Positions 17,016 through 25,796 are shown, counted from the stretch's first letter. The stretch: DNA of 39,976 nt from an uncultured Agathobaculum sp. (GCF_944384735.1 NZ_CALWUN010000017.1:1-39976), one strand, 5' to 3'. Notes: generated from the sequence alone by a model not told the origin. Program-made: numbers and translations.

Positions 17016-18188
17016 TTATTTGCGCATCGCCTCGATCGGGTCGAGCCGCGCCGCGCGCACCGCGGGCAGCAGCCCGGCCGCAGCCCCGCAGGCGACGCAC
17101 AGCGCCAGCAGCGCGGCCGTCAGCCAAAGCGCGGGCGTGTCCACGGCGGCGGCGCGCAGCAGCGCCAGCACCCCGCCCGCGCCCATCAAACCGCCCACCG
17201 CGCAAAGCAGCGTGCTCTGCAGCAGGAACAGATGCCGGATATCGCGCGGCTGTGCGCCGATCGCCAGCAGGACGCCGATCTCCCCGGTTTTTTCCTGCGC
17301 CGCCGCCAACATGCCGGACATCACGCCGAGGAGCGCCACACACAGCGCCACCCCGCCGACCGCCACAAACAGTCCCACGCCCAATTCGGCCATACGGTTG
17401 ACCGTTTCCGCGATGCCCGACATGTTTTGCACGCGCACCGTGCCGTCCACCTGCACGCGGTCGGTCAGGTAGCGGCTGATGCGCCCGCTGACCGCAGACA
17501 GGTCGGCGCCCGACAGGCATTGCACAAATACCTGGTCGGCGCTTTGCGTCTGGGTCGCCAGACAGCCATACGGGATATATACCAGATGCGGCGCCAGCGA
17601 CGCGACCGCCGTACCGAGCGCACTCGTCTGCGCATGCACGACGCCGCAGACGGTGAAATCCTGATCGCAGCCGCCCAGCCGCAGCCGGATGGTGCGCCCG
17701 ACGATGTTGTCCCGCCCGTAGAGCGCCTGCGCCAGGTCATCCCCCACGACGGCGACCGGCTGCGCCGCCTGTGCCTGCGCGCGCGTCAGCAAACTGCCCG
17801 CCAGCACATCGAGCTGCATGACCTCACCCAGCCGTTCATCCACGCCGAGGAACAGCACATCTTCGCCCGCGTGCCCGGCGCGCACCGTGCCGGACAACGC
17901 CTTGATCGGCATGGCGCACTCGACGCCCGACACCGCCTGCGCCATCGTATCCGCCACCGCCGCGCTCAACGCCTGCCCAGCGCCCCGGTCGTCCACATAG
18001 ACGGTCAGCCCGCTCACCCCCAGCGTGCGGATGCCCTCGGCCAGCTTTTGCTGCCCCATCAGGCCGAGCGCCGCAATCAGCAGCAGAGCCGCCGCCCCCA
18101 CCGCCACCGACAGCGCGCACAGCACGGTGCGCAGCCGGTTTTCGCGCAGGCCGCCCACCGCCATCCGGAACAGGTCGCGCACGCTCAT
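17016..18188 (-). CDS. ABC transporter permease of the MacB/FtsX type
   Basis: The 390-residue product has one N-terminal membrane helix (about 22-45), a 210-residue extracytoplasmic MacB-like domain and three C-terminal helices (about 270-295, 322-345, 352-378) with the FtsX-type block EKTGEIGVLLAIGA. It ends in the LDPIEAMRK signature of these permeases. MacB-like systems do not pump through the helices but transmit force to outer partners. The gene overlaps the adaptor gene upstream by four bases. No ATP-binding protein is encoded next to the pair, so the ATPase must come from elsewhere. Confidence 0.88.
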   Translation of the reverse strand: MSVRDLFRMAVGGLRENRLRTVLCALSVAVGAAALLLIAALGLMGQQKLAEGIRTLGVSGLTVYVDDRGAGQALSAAVADTMAQAVSGVECAMPIKALSGTVRAGHAGEDVLFLGVDERLGEVMQLDVLAGSLLTRAQAQAAQPVAVVGDDLAQALYGRDNIVGRTIRLRLGGCDQDFTVCGVVHAQTSALGTAVASLAPHLVYIPYGCLATQTQSADQVFVQCLSGADLSAVSGRISRYLTDRVQVDGTVRVQNMSGIAETVNRMAELGVGLFVAVGGVALCVALLGVMSGMLAAAQEKTGEIGVLLAIGAQPRDIRHLFLLQSTLLCAVGGLMGAGGVLALLRAAAVDTPALWLTAALLALCVACGAAAGLLPAVRAARLDPIEAMRK

Positions 18189-19141
18189 GCGGCCACCTCA
18201 ACGGCCGCGCCGTCGGCCAGCGTATCCGGTGGCGACAGGATGACAACCGCGTCGGGCGTCAGCCCCTCGCACACCTCGACCGCGCTTTCCAGCAGATACC
18301 CGGTCTGCACCGGGCACTGGACGGCACGCCCCTGCTGCACGCAAAATACATATTCCTGTTCGCCGCGCTGGCAGACCGCCTCCAACGGCACGGCGATGGC
18401 ATCCTCATGCTGGTCTGTGAAGATCTTTACCGTTGCGGAATAACCCGGCCGCAGCCCGCCGGTTCTGCCGGACATGGCCAGCACCGCTTCGACCGTCGCC
18501 TCGCCGCTTGTACCGGTCAGGCTGACCGCGCGCACGGCCACCGGCGAGATGCTTTGCAGCGTCGCCCCAAACATGGCATCCGTCAGCGCCGAAACCGTCA
18601 CATTCGCCCGCTGTCCCGGCGCCAGCTGCCCGGCATACAGCTCGGGGCACTGCACGCGTACCTGCAGGCTGTCCAGATCGGCTATGCGCACGCAGGGCAC
18701 GTCCGCGCACACCCACTCGCCCACTGCGGGCAGCGACAGCACCGTGCCGGCCACCGGCGCGCGCAGCACGCGCGTCTCTTCCGCCTGTACGGACTGCGCC
18801 TGCCCGCCGGACAGCGCGTTCCATGCCGACTGCACGCTGTCCGGCAGCGTGGCGGTTGCTGCGGCATCCGGCTGCAAGGTACACAGCACATCCCCCTGCG
18901 CGACGGCGTCCCCCACCGCGGCATACGCCGCGCTGACCACCGCGTTTGCCGACGGGCACAGCACCGTGCTGCCTGCTGCCTCGATCTGCCCGGACACCGT
19001 GATGCTGTTGTAAATATCCCGCACCGTGACCGCCTTGGCCTGCACCTGCACCGGCTCGGCCTGTCTGCTGCTATGCCACCAGAGCATGCCGCCCAGCAGG
19101 ACGGCGGTCACCGCCAGCACCCAACGCGCCCTTTTTTCCAT
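18185..19141 (-). CDS. HlyD/MacA-family adaptor (membrane fusion) protein
   Basis: The 318-residue product has an N-terminal membrane anchor (about 6-23) and the barrel-sandwich (lipoyl-like) halves around 45-140, with the second half LRAPVAGTVLSL. A beta-barrel domain and a membrane-proximal tail follow. The usual coiled-coil hairpin between the lipoyl halves is very short (about 95-120), as in adaptors that do not need to span a long distance. In Gram-positive bacteria such proteins pair with MacB-like permeases in peptide or drug export. The start is ATG 19141 after GGGAGG at about 12 bases. The ribosome binding site is partly paired in a leader hairpin. Confidence 0.85.
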   Translation of the reverse strand: MEKRARWVLAVTAVLLGGMLWWHSSRQAEPVQVQAKAVTVRDIYNSITVSGQIEAAGSTVLCPSANAVVSAAYAAVGDAVAQGDVLCTLQPDAAATATLPDSVQSAWNALSGGQAQSVQAEETRVLRAPVAGTVLSLPAVGEWVCADVPCVRIADLDSLQVRVQCPELYAGQLAPGQRANVTVSALTDAMFGATLQSISPVAVRAVSLTGTSGEATVEAVLAMSGRTGGLRPGYSATVKIFTDQHEDAIAVPLEAVCQRGEQEYVFCVQQGRAVQCPVQTGYLLESAVEVCEGLTPDAVVILSPPDTLADGAAVEVAA

Positions 19142-19145
19142 ATCA

Positions 19146-19200
19146 AAAACCGACCTCCCGACGCAAACTGCTGTTAGTCTGCGGCGAACAGGCCGGTTTT
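19146..19200 (-). promoter_or_regulatory. Nested hairpin in the leader of the adaptor gene, covering its ribosome binding site
   Basis: An outer stem of 11 pairs (19190-19200 with 19146-19156, one G-U) encloses an inner stem of 8 pairs (19176-19183 with 19162-19169). In minus-strand RNA the 3' outer arm contains part of the GGGAGG ribosome binding site and ends in a U-run. The structure may act as a weak terminator after radA and limit translation of the adaptor. Confidence 0.5.
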
Positions 19201-19223
19201 AACCATGCAAATACTGGCGCGCT

Positions 19224-20579
19224 TCAAAGCACCGCGCGGATCGCTTCCGCGACAGTTTTGGCGCGCACGATATTCATTTTCCGGGTCAATGCCCCGTCCA
19301 CGTCCTGCACGGGCATGACGCAGGTATGGAAGCCTAGCCGGTAGGCTTCGTTGATGCGCTGCGCGGCATTGGTGACCGCGCGCAGCTCGCCCGTCAGGCC
19401 GACCTCGCCAAAGCCCATCACCCCCTCGGGCAGCGGCTTGTCGCGGAAGCTGGACGCGATCGCGAGCACCATCGGCAGGTCGACCGCAGGCTCGTCCAGC
19501 CGCATGCCGCCGACCACGTTGACATACACATCCGACGAGGACAGGAACAGCCCGCAGCGCTTTTCCAAAATCGCCAGCAGCAGCACCATGCGGTTATAGT
19601 CGACGCCCGCCGCCGTGCGGCGCGGCACACCGAACTGCGTCTTGGCGGCAAGCGCCTGCACCTCGGCCAGCAGCGGACGGCTGCCCTCCATCACGCAGGC
19701 GATGCAGTTGCCCGATGCGCCCTGCGGGTGCCCGGCCAGCATGGCCGCCGAGGGGTTTTGCACCTCGACCAGACCGTGACCGCCCATCTCGAACACGCCG
19801 ATCTCGTTGGTCGAGCCGTAGCGGTTCTTGGCTGCGCGCAGGCAGCGGAACGGGCCGTTGGATTCCCCTTCAAAATACAGCACGCAGTCGACCATGTGCT
19901 CCAAAATCTTGGGGCCTGCGAGCGTGCCCTCCTTGTTGACATGGCCGACAATGAAGATCGTCACATTCTTGTTCTTGGCGTACTGCATCAGGCTCATCGC
20001 GCATTCCTTGATCTGGGTCGCGCCGCCGGGTGCAGCCGTCAGGTCGCGCTTGTAGACCGTCTGGATCGAGTCAACGATCAGGATATCGGGCGCAAGCAGC
20101 TCGGTTTCGTGGATGATCTGCTCCATATCGGTTTCGGCCAGAATGTACAGGTCGGGGGAGGAGATCTGCAATCGCGCCGCGCGCAGCTTGATCTGCCGCA
20201 GCGATTCCTCGCCGGAGACATAGAGCACGCGCGCCGCCTTGCACATCTCCTGACACATTTGCAGCAGCAGCGTCGACTTGCCGATGCCCGGCTCGCCGCC
20301 GACCAGCACGAACGAGCCGTGCACCGCGCCGCCGCCCAGCACACGGTCGAGCTCGCCCATGCCCGAATGGAAGCGGCTTTCGTCGCCCATCTCGATGTCG
20401 CGCAGCAGCGTCGGCCGGGACGCGCCGCGCGCAAATTCCGCCGTGCCGCGCGCGGCAGACTCCGGCTTGACCTTATACTCGCTCAGCGTGTTCCACGCGC
20501 CGCAGGACGGGCACTTGCCATACCATTTCGGGCTTTCGTACCCACAATCGCTGCACAGATACACCGTTTTCTGTTTCAT
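19224..20579 (-). CDS. radA: DNA repair protein RadA (branch migration ATPase)
   Basis: RadA is a RecA-related hexameric motor that extends recombination intermediates. The 451-residue protein has the N-terminal zinc finger (Cys9, Cys12, Cys23, Cys26), Walker A GGEPGIGKS (94-102), the RadA-specific KNRYGS motif near 256 and a Lon-protease-like domain at the end. The start is ATG 20579 after GGAGG, which lies next to the cwlD-like stop, so the two genes (10-base gap) are probably co-transcribed. Confidence 0.96.
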   Translation of the reverse strand: MKQKTVYLCSDCGYESPKWYGKCPSCGAWNTLSEYKVKPESAARGTAEFARGASRPTLLRDIEMGDESRFHSGMGELDRVLGGGAVHGSFVLVGGEPGIGKSTLLLQMCQEMCKAARVLYVSGEESLRQIKLRAARLQISSPDLYILAETDMEQIIHETELLAPDILIVDSIQTVYKRDLTAAPGGATQIKECAMSLMQYAKNKNVTIFIVGHVNKEGTLAGPKILEHMVDCVLYFEGESNGPFRCLRAAKNRYGSTNEIGVFEMGGHGLVEVQNPSAAMLAGHPQGASGNCIACVMEGSRPLLAEVQALAAKTQFGVPRRTAAGVDYNRMVLLLAILEKRCGLFLSSSDVYVNVVGGMRLDEPAVDLPMVLAIASSFRDKPLPEGVMGFGEVGLTGELRAVTNAAQRINEAYRLGFHTCVMPVQDVDGALTRKMNIVRAKTVAEAIRAVL

Positions 20580-20589
20580 ACTTCCTCCG

Positions 20590-21291
20590 TCAGCCGCCCT
20601 CGTACCGCAGATAGCCGGTCACGATGCTGGCGGCAAGTTTTTTGTGATAGGTTTCATCCCCGAGCAGAACTTCCTCCGCCGGGTTGGACAAAAAACCGCA
20701 CTCGACGATCACCGCCGGGCAGGAGAGCACCTTCATCAGGTAGACGCCCTGCTCGGCCGGGCGCGCCTGCCGGTTGTTCGACGGGTCACAGCCGGTGATC
20801 AGCGTATCCTGCAGCAGCTCGGCCAGTGCGCGGCTGCCCGCGTGGTTTGCCGAATAGAACACCTGCGCGCCGTGGTACTGCGGGTCGCTGAATTTGTTCA
20901 GATGGATGCTGACAAAGATCGGATCATCTGCATCTAGCGCTGTCTGCTCACGCGCCTTGATGTCCGCGACCTTATTTTCGCGCACCGGACGGGACGGGTC
21001 ATAGTCGAGCGCCTGCCCGTCCGGGCGGGTCATCACGGTCGACACCCCGAAAAATTCCGCCAGCAGCTGCACACGCTGCGCGATGCTCAGGTTGATATCC
21101 TGCTCGGTCGTACCGTTCGCGCCGACCGCGCCGCCGTCAAAGCCGCCGTGACCGGCGTCGATCACCAGCGTGCGCACCGCACGGCTGCGCGCCAGCGTCT
21201 GCACCACCCGGCTGCCGCCCGTCCATGTCAGCAGGCCGGCCGCCAGCAGCAGCGCGGCGATCAACGTCCCTTTGCCCCATCGCTGTTTCAC
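20590..21291 (-). CDS. cwlD: N-acetylmuramoyl-L-alanine amidase, CwlD type
   Basis: Amidase_3 enzymes cut the amide between muramic acid and the stem peptide. CwlD does so to start muramic-lactam formation in the spore cortex. The 233-residue product has one N-terminal membrane anchor (about 9-25) and zinc-site and catalytic residues in DAGHGG, the TEQDIN glutamate, SIHLN and VECGFLSN. Length and architecture match CwlD (about 237). GTG 21291 was taken as start because GGGGGTG, which can pair with the anti-SD, lies 6 bases upstream; GTG 21300 is the alternative. The family call is firm; the sporulation role rests on size and taxon. Confidence 0.85.
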   Translation of the reverse strand: MKQRWGKGTLIAALLLAAGLLTWTGGSRVVQTLARSRAVRTLVIDAGHGGFDGGAVGANGTTEQDINLSIAQRVQLLAEFFGVSTVMTRPDGQALDYDPSRPVRENKVADIKAREQTALDADDPIFVSIHLNKFSDPQYHGAQVFYSANHAGSRALAELLQDTLITGCDPSNNRQARPAEQGVYLMKVLSCPAVIVECGFLSNPAEEVLLGDETYHKKLAASIVTGYLRYEGG

Positions 21292-21335
21292 AGCGCACAC
21301 CCCCGTTCAGCACAGGATATGCGCGTTCCTTGTCC

Positions 21336-21364
21336 ATTATAATGCCTCTTGCACGGGCAGGCAA
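21336..21364 (-). promoter_or_regulatory. Promoter of cwlD-radA
   Basis: On the minus strand, TTGCCT (21364-21359) and consensus TATAAT (21341-21336) are 17 bases apart, about 45 bases before the start. It looks like a vegetative sigma-A promoter rather than a sporulation-sigma promoter, which suits radA. Confidence 0.75.
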
Positions 21365-21373
21365 TCCCCATTG

Positions 21374-21402
21374 TTGTCTGGAGGCCGGAATCGTGGTATA
21401 AT
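21374..21402 (+). promoter_or_regulatory. Promoter of the isochorismatase-family gene
   Basis: TTGTCT (21374-21379) and TATAAT (21397-21402), spaced by 17 bases, with an extended -10 TGG. It lies 30 bases before the start codon and back to back with the cwlD promoter. Confidence 0.8.
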
Positions 21403-21431
21403 AAGCATATCAAGACAGGAGGCATGACATT

Positions 21432-21992
21432 ATGAAGCAGAATCCACGGCTGTTGGCCGTCATCGACTATCAAAACGACTTTGTCACCGGCGCGCTCGGT
21501 TTCGACAGCGCGGCTGAAATCGACGAGGGCATCGCCCATCTGGTGCAGACCTATCTGGCGCAGGGCGACCATGTCCTATTCACCTATGATACACACGGCG
21601 ACGACTACCTGCAAACCCGCGAAGGGCGCGCGCTGCCCGTACCGCATTGCCACCCCAAGGAAAGCGGCTGGCGGCTTTATGGCAAAACGCAGGAGCAATG
21701 CTGCGAAACCTGCGCCAACAGCCAGATCCACACCGTATGCAAGGGCGCGTTCGGCATGGCGCCGCAGGACATGCTGGCGCTTGGGCGCGAATTCCCCGAC
21801 CTGCAAGAAATCCTCGTCGTCGGCGTGGTGACCAACATGTGCGTGATCTCCAACGCCGTCCTGCTGCAAGCCCAGTGGCCGGAAGCGCAGATCACCGTTG
21901 ACGCCGCGCTTTGCCGCGGCTTCGACCCGGCTTTGCATGAAAAAGCGCTCGACGTGATGGAAAGCCTGCAAATGCAGGTCATCCGCAGGTAA
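21432..21992 (+). CDS. Isochorismatase-family cysteine hydrolase (nicotinamidase-like)
   Basis: The 186-residue protein has the cysteine-hydrolase triad Asp12, Lys104 and Cys137 (VTNMCVISNA), and metal ligands of the nicotinamidase kind, Asp53 and His55 (YDTHGDDY) with His72 or His74 (PHCHP). This set suggests hydrolysis of nicotinamide to nicotinate in NAD salvage; a related amidase is possible. The start is ATG 21432, 9 bases after AGGAGG. The gene stands alone between its promoter and a strong terminator. Confidence 0.87.
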   Translation: MKQNPRLLAVIDYQNDFVTGALGFDSAAEIDEGIAHLVQTYLAQGDHVLFTYDTHGDDYLQTREGRALPVPHCHPKESGWRLYGKTQEQCCETCANSQIHTVCKGAFGMAPQDMLALGREFPDLQEILVVGVVTNMCVISNAVLLQAQWPEAQITVDAALCRGFDPALHEKALDVMESLQMQVIRR

Positions 21993-21995
21993 ACG

Positions 21996-22033
21996 ATTTG
22001 GCCGGCGGCAGGAACCCCTGCCGCCGGCCAAAT
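21996..22033. terminator. Bidirectional terminator between the hydrolase and SLH genes
   Basis: A perfect 17-base GC-rich stem (21996-22012 with 22017-22033, loop AACC) is followed by TTTTATAG on the plus strand. It lies between convergent genes and ends two bases from the SLH gene stop. Confidence 0.9.
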
Positions 22034-22034
22034 T

Positions 22035-23945
22035 TTATAGGGAAATATCTTCCGCCTGCTGCTGCGGGCCAAATTGCTCGAGCGCTGTCCAATCCCGCGC
22101 AGGAAGCAATCCTGTCCAGCGCTCGACCTGATGTTCGCCCGTACCCAGCCACACATAATCATGGCCGACCGAGGCTTCGAGCATATCCGCATAGTACCAC
22201 GCATCCTTGGGGTTATCCACCCACGGCGCGGCCTGCTCAAGCAGCATGCCGCTCCGCGGTTTTCTGCCCAGCATCCGGTTGACGATCGCGGCTACCTCCG
22301 CGCGCGTGATCGTATCCTCCGGGCGGAAAGCGCCGTCGCCGTCACCCTCGATCAGTCCCAGCGCCGCGCCGGCATAAACGGCATCGGCATACCACGCATC
22401 CGCCGGCACATCGGTAAACCGCAGCGCGCTTTCCGTGGACGGTGTACCAAAGAACCGCACCGCTGATGCCACAAACTCTGCGCGGGTGATCTCTTCCTCC
22501 GGACGGAATGTGCCTTCCGTATCGCCGTGCATGACATCCATATGGGTCACCGTTGCGATGGTATTATGGTACCAGCTGCCTGCCGCCACATCAGGGTACA
22601 AATGGGCTGTGCTCCAGTTGTGCGCCCGCGTTTCATCCGTCAACAGGCGGAACCAGATCGTCGCCACTTCGCCGCGCGTGATCGGCGCCAGCGGCTGCAC
22701 GCCGCCATCCCCTCTGCCCATCAGATAGGCATAGTGCTCCGTGGTGTTCAACCCGTCCGGCTTGTTGTCCGCTTCCGGCTCTTCTTCCGGTTTTGGTTGT
22801 GTGGGCGGGTTAGACGAACCGCCGCCCGAGGAACCACCCCCGGCCGATGGGTCTGCTTCTTCCCCTTCCCAAATCAGCACATACGGGGAAAAACTGTCCA
22901 CGGTAAAGGCCATACCGTTGTCGCCGCGGGTCAGGGAATGGTAAGTTACGGCGCCGGTATCCTGCCCCAGTGTGCCGGTTGTATATACCTCCAACGTATA
23001 GTCTGTACCCAGCCGCAAGCCCGCCATCTCAGACAGGTTATAATCCCGGTCCATCCCCTTGTAATGGATGATTGTAAACTCGTCGTTTTTGTCCGTTCCA
23101 TCCGGATACGGCCAAACCACCTCCAACGGCGCGCTGGCTGTGACCCACGCATTGCCCATGCTGGTATCCACCAAATCAAGGTACTGGAACTGGAATTGCA
23201 GGCGGTTTTGATGATCGAGCCTGCTCACCACGGTATTTGCCAGCGCTTTGAGTGTCTGATGATAGGAAACATCCACAATATTATCCACCAGCAGCGCTAC
23301 CTTGTTTTTGTCCGTCACGGCCAGCTGGCTCTGATTGACATAATACTCCACGTTAGCTTCCGCACATGCCGTAATCTGATCGATCGGCTTGGACGCTTCC
23401 GACGCTGCACGGATGGAGCCCGTTGTCAGCGCGCCCGTTGTGCCGCGAATAATCAGCTTACCCGGCGTAACCCCCAGGCCGTATGAGCCGATCTCTTGCC
23501 CGCCTACTGCCAATACTGCATGGGGGTTGACCGCCGGGATCTCACCCGGATAGATGGTCATGGCATACTCCTGCTGCAATGCATTGGTGATCTGGAATGC
23601 ACTTTGCTGGATATACTCATGCCGTGCCTCATCATAAAACTGCATTTCTATCTTCTTTTGCCCATCCACTACCTTTTTTGGCACCAGCCGGTACAAAAAA
23701 CTGCCATGGGCCTTGCTGTAATCACCGCTGAATGGTTCCAAGCCCCACACATTTTGGTTACTGTCGGAAAAGGTAAGGTAATCCGATAAGTCGATCTGCT
23801 CCTGCTTGTTGAGCACCTGCCGCAATTTCTGCTCCGCTTCCAGCGGCAGCGTGACAAAGAAGCCAGGCTCAGGCAGGTTGGTGCCCGGCGCAACATTGCT
23901 TCCGTCCTCATCGCCGCCCGCATAAATCACAATATCTGCCGGCAT
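22035..23945 (-). CDS. SLH-domain surface protein, C-terminal fragment (3 of 3)
   Basis: This frame carries the end of a large exported protein. It opens with a beta-rich region (about 1-370 from ATG 23945), followed by a Gly/Ser- then Pro/Glu-rich linker and three S-layer homology repeats in the last 210 residues, with ITRGEVA, ITRAEFV and ITRAEVA cores. SLH repeats bind pyruvylated cell-wall polymers and hold proteins on the surface. The frame is open upstream to 24158, but the coherent protein joins the middle fragment near 23951-23956, where one base seems to be missing. ATG 23945 has no ribosome binding site, so this part is probably not made alone. Confidence 0.8.
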   Translation of the reverse strand: MPADIVIYAGGDEDGSNVAPGTNLPEPGFFVTLPLEAEQKLRQVLNKQEQIDLSDYLTFSDSNQNVWGLEPFSGDYSKAHGSFLYRLVPKKVVDGQKKIEMQFYDEARHEYIQQSAFQITNALQQEYAMTIYPGEIPAVNPHAVLAVGGQEIGSYGLGVTPGKLIIRGTTGALTTGSIRAASEASKPIDQITACAEANVEYYVNQSQLAVTDKNKVALLVDNIVDVSYHQTLKALANTVVSRLDHQNRLQFQFQYLDLVDTSMGNAWVTASAPLEVVWPYPDGTDKNDEFTIIHYKGMDRDYNLSEMAGLRLGTDYTLEVYTTGTLGQDTGAVTYHSLTRGDNGMAFTVDSFSPYVLIWEGEEADPSAGGGSSGGGSSNPPTQPKPEEEPEADNKPDGLNTTEHYAYLMGRGDGGVQPLAPITRGEVATIWFRLLTDETRAHNWSTAHLYPDVAAGSWYHNTIATVTHMDVMHGDTEGTFRPEEEITRAEFVASAVRFFGTPSTESALRFTDVPADAWYADAVYAGAALGLIEGDGDGAFRPEDTITRAEVAAIVNRMLGRKPRSGMLLEQAAPWVDNPKDAWYYADMLEASVGHDYVWLGTGEHQVERWTGLLPARDWTALEQFGPQQQAEDISL

Positions 23946-24829
23946 GAGCAGATACGATCTTCCAGTACAACATACATGGACAAAATCGTGTCGTCCTGTA
24001 CATCGACCCCTGACTGCACGCCCCGTGCAGTTGCTGTTGCCGTGCTGGTGTCGGTCAGCATTTTTTTGCTGTCCAGGGTGCCGCTCCTGCTGCAAGAATA
24101 TGACAATACCAACTCCTGCCCGGCAGGCAGGCCGTCGTCCGGCAAGGAAAATGTCCATGTGTTCGCGCTGCAGGACACACCCTCCAGGGCAATCTCGCTG
24201 CCTCCGATCTTTGCCGTCATACTGGTCAGCGTATCGGGCAGCGTACAGTCAGAAATTGTAAACTGATTCAGCGACTCGCCGCCGATATTCCGGACAGTGA
24301 GCTGATAAGATACCTGATATGTAATCTGCTGCAAGGCCTGCACATCATCTGCATCCGGCGCTTGTACGAAACTGCCATCCTTTTCAATCGCAATCCCGGG
24401 TGCTTTGGTAAACGCCCACGTTGCCGTTAGCGTGACCGGCACAGACGGCATCGGAAAACTGCTGCCCGGATCATACACAGTTGCACCATCGCTCCACTGG
24501 CCGCTGTTTTGCAGCGTCCAATAGCCGCCGTTTTCTTCATCCCAATAGGGCGACTCCACCTGATGCGGCTGCACGGGAACTGAAACACCGGATGCGTAAT
24601 ATGTATAGTCCGTCGGAGTCAGCGCCGTCAGCGCTGCGGGCAGCTGCATGCCCAATGTGCCACTTTCATATTGGTACTGCACGCTGGACTGCACGGTCAG
24701 GGAAGCCTGCGCGTCGCTGACCGTGGCCAGCTGACCGGCGCTGTGCAGCGATTTATATTGATAATGCAGCTGTGCTTCATTGCGCACACCGCCCTGCTCC
24801 ACATCCTGCTGGGTAATGGTATATTCCAC
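23927..24829 (-). CDS. SLH-domain surface protein, middle fragment (2 of 3)
   Basis: This frame holds a beta-sandwich region. The stretch from about residue 145 to 270 resembles DUF11-type repeats of bacterial surface proteins (YQLTVRNIGGESLNQFTISD and a later conserved Asn/Asp-rich strand). The last sensible residues are SMYVVLEDR; the frame then runs into nonsense and a stop at 23927, while the sense continues in the next frame as YLLMPADIV. The apparent start at 24829 is a GTG inside the protein, with no ribosome binding site. Homology to the frame before and after is inferred from continuity, not from a database. Confidence 0.75.
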   Translation of the reverse strand: MEYTITQQDVEQGGVRNEAQLHYQYKSLHSAGQLATVSDAQASLTVQSSVQYQYESGTLGMQLPAALTALTPTDYTYYASGVSVPVQPHQVESPYWDEENGGYWTLQNSGQWSDGATVYDPGSSFPMPSVPVTLTATWAFTKAPGIAIEKDGSFVQAPDADDVQALQQITYQVSYQLTVRNIGGESLNQFTISDCTLPDTLTSMTAKIGGSEIALEGVSCSANTWTFSLPDDGLPAGQELVLSYSCSRSGTLDSKKMLTDTSTATATARGVQSGVDVQDDTILSMYVVLEDRICSCRQIL

Positions 24830-25638
24830 CTGCGCAGTAACAATTTTTCTTGTATCAGTCCTTTCAAATCTTCCGCTGTCGGCGCCGTGATGCGAATCGG
24901 CGCAGCTTCCGTGTTGCCCGTCTTTTCATCTGTCACATATACATCACTATATGCAATGGAAAACTCCTTGTTTTCCAATGGATAAAAGGTCACATCCAGC
25001 GAATAGTTGATGATATCGCCTAAACCAACACTCATGCCCTCGGTATAGGGCATAGCCTGTCCTCCGCTTTTGGGCGTGACCGATTTGATATGTTTTTCCA
25101 ACGTGGGCAGCCTTTCGGCGCCGAATATCAGGTTACTACCGATTACCGCTCCATTGGAGGCGGGGCGTGAGAATAGCAGAGCACCGTCGCAGCCCTTGGC
25201 GATGGCATCTGTCAATATACGTTCGATCTGGCTGTCTGTATAACCGGCATTTCTCAGGTTTGAAACATTTTTCCCACTGCCATAGCTATAAAACTCGCTG
25301 CCCGCGCCGTTCGACGCCCCATCGGAGATCGTATAGTATTCACCGGCGGCAGAAGTGGCTGTCATCGCAGACAGTGCGTAACCGCTATGCGGCGCGGCAA
25401 AAAAGAGGATGGCATAATTGCCTGTGGTGATTTTATCAATTTTCCCGCCTTGCTGAATGGGGATCAGCCCATCGCCCTCGCAATAGTAAACGTCACAGTG
25501 CTTGACGCTGTCAACTTTAATATTGACCTGCCGTGAAGCTGCGGCCGCCTGCGGCAGCGCACCGGGCAGCATCGCACCCAGCAGCTCCCCCACCAGCAGC
25601 AGGCACAGCAACCGTATCCAAACCTTTTTCATCGCCAT
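24697..25638 (-). CDS. SLH-domain surface protein, N-terminal fragment (1 of 3)
   Basis: This frame begins with a clear signal peptide (MKKVWIRLL, a hydrophobic core, then AAAAS near residue 33), followed by about 230 residues of an unrecognised beta-rich domain with YALSAMTATSA and ISDGASNG segments. Sense ends near 24844-24848, a run of five A in the message. After that the frame reads Arg/Trp-rich nonsense to a stop at 24697. One extra A would continue as EKIVTAQVEYTIT in the middle fragment. The start is ATG 25638 (ATG 25632 is also possible), with a weak AAGAAG upstream. The promoter is good, so the fragment is likely transcribed. Confidence 0.75.
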   Translation of the reverse strand: MAMKKVWIRLLCLLLVGELLGAMLPGALPQAAAASRQVNIKVDSVKHCDVYYCEGDGLIPIQQGGKIDKITTGNYAILFFAAPHSGYALSAMTATSAAGEYYTISDGASNGAGSEFYSYGSGKNVSNLRNAGYTDSQIERILTDAIAKGCDGALLFSRPASNGAVIGSNLIFGAERLPTLEKHIKSVTPKSGGQAMPYTEGMSVGLGDIINYSLDVTFYPLENKEFSIAYSDVYVTDEKTGNTEAAPIRITAPTAEDLKGLIQEKLLLRRWNIPLPSRMWSRAVCAMKHSCIININRCTAPVSWPRSATRRLP

Positions 25639-25709
25639 ACACAAATCTTCTTCGTCGATATCAGCAAAAATCCATGTGGCTTTTCAATATATCTTGTGGA
25701 ATATGTCCC

Positions 25710-25738
25710 AGTATACCATAGTTATCCCGCAATTTCAA
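25710..25738 (-). promoter_or_regulatory. Promoter of the SLH surface-protein gene
   Basis: On the minus strand, TTGAAA (25738-25733) and TATACT (25715-25710) are spaced by 17 bases with an extended -10 TGG. The leader to the start codon is about 65 bases. A strong intact promoter argues that the frameshifts are recent or not fixed. Confidence 0.8.
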
Positions 25739-25796
25739 TCATGGATATCCGCTGGTGTACACCTTGCACCATGGTGTGTGCAGATGCCGTTTTGCA

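Noticed and set aside
24837-24855. Programmed -1 frameshift at the run of five A in the SLH gene
   Set aside because: A single-tRNA slip would join the frames, but there is no full slippery heptamer, no evident downstream stimulator, and a second frameshift with no slippery run exists at 23951-23956. Mutation or sequence error is simpler.
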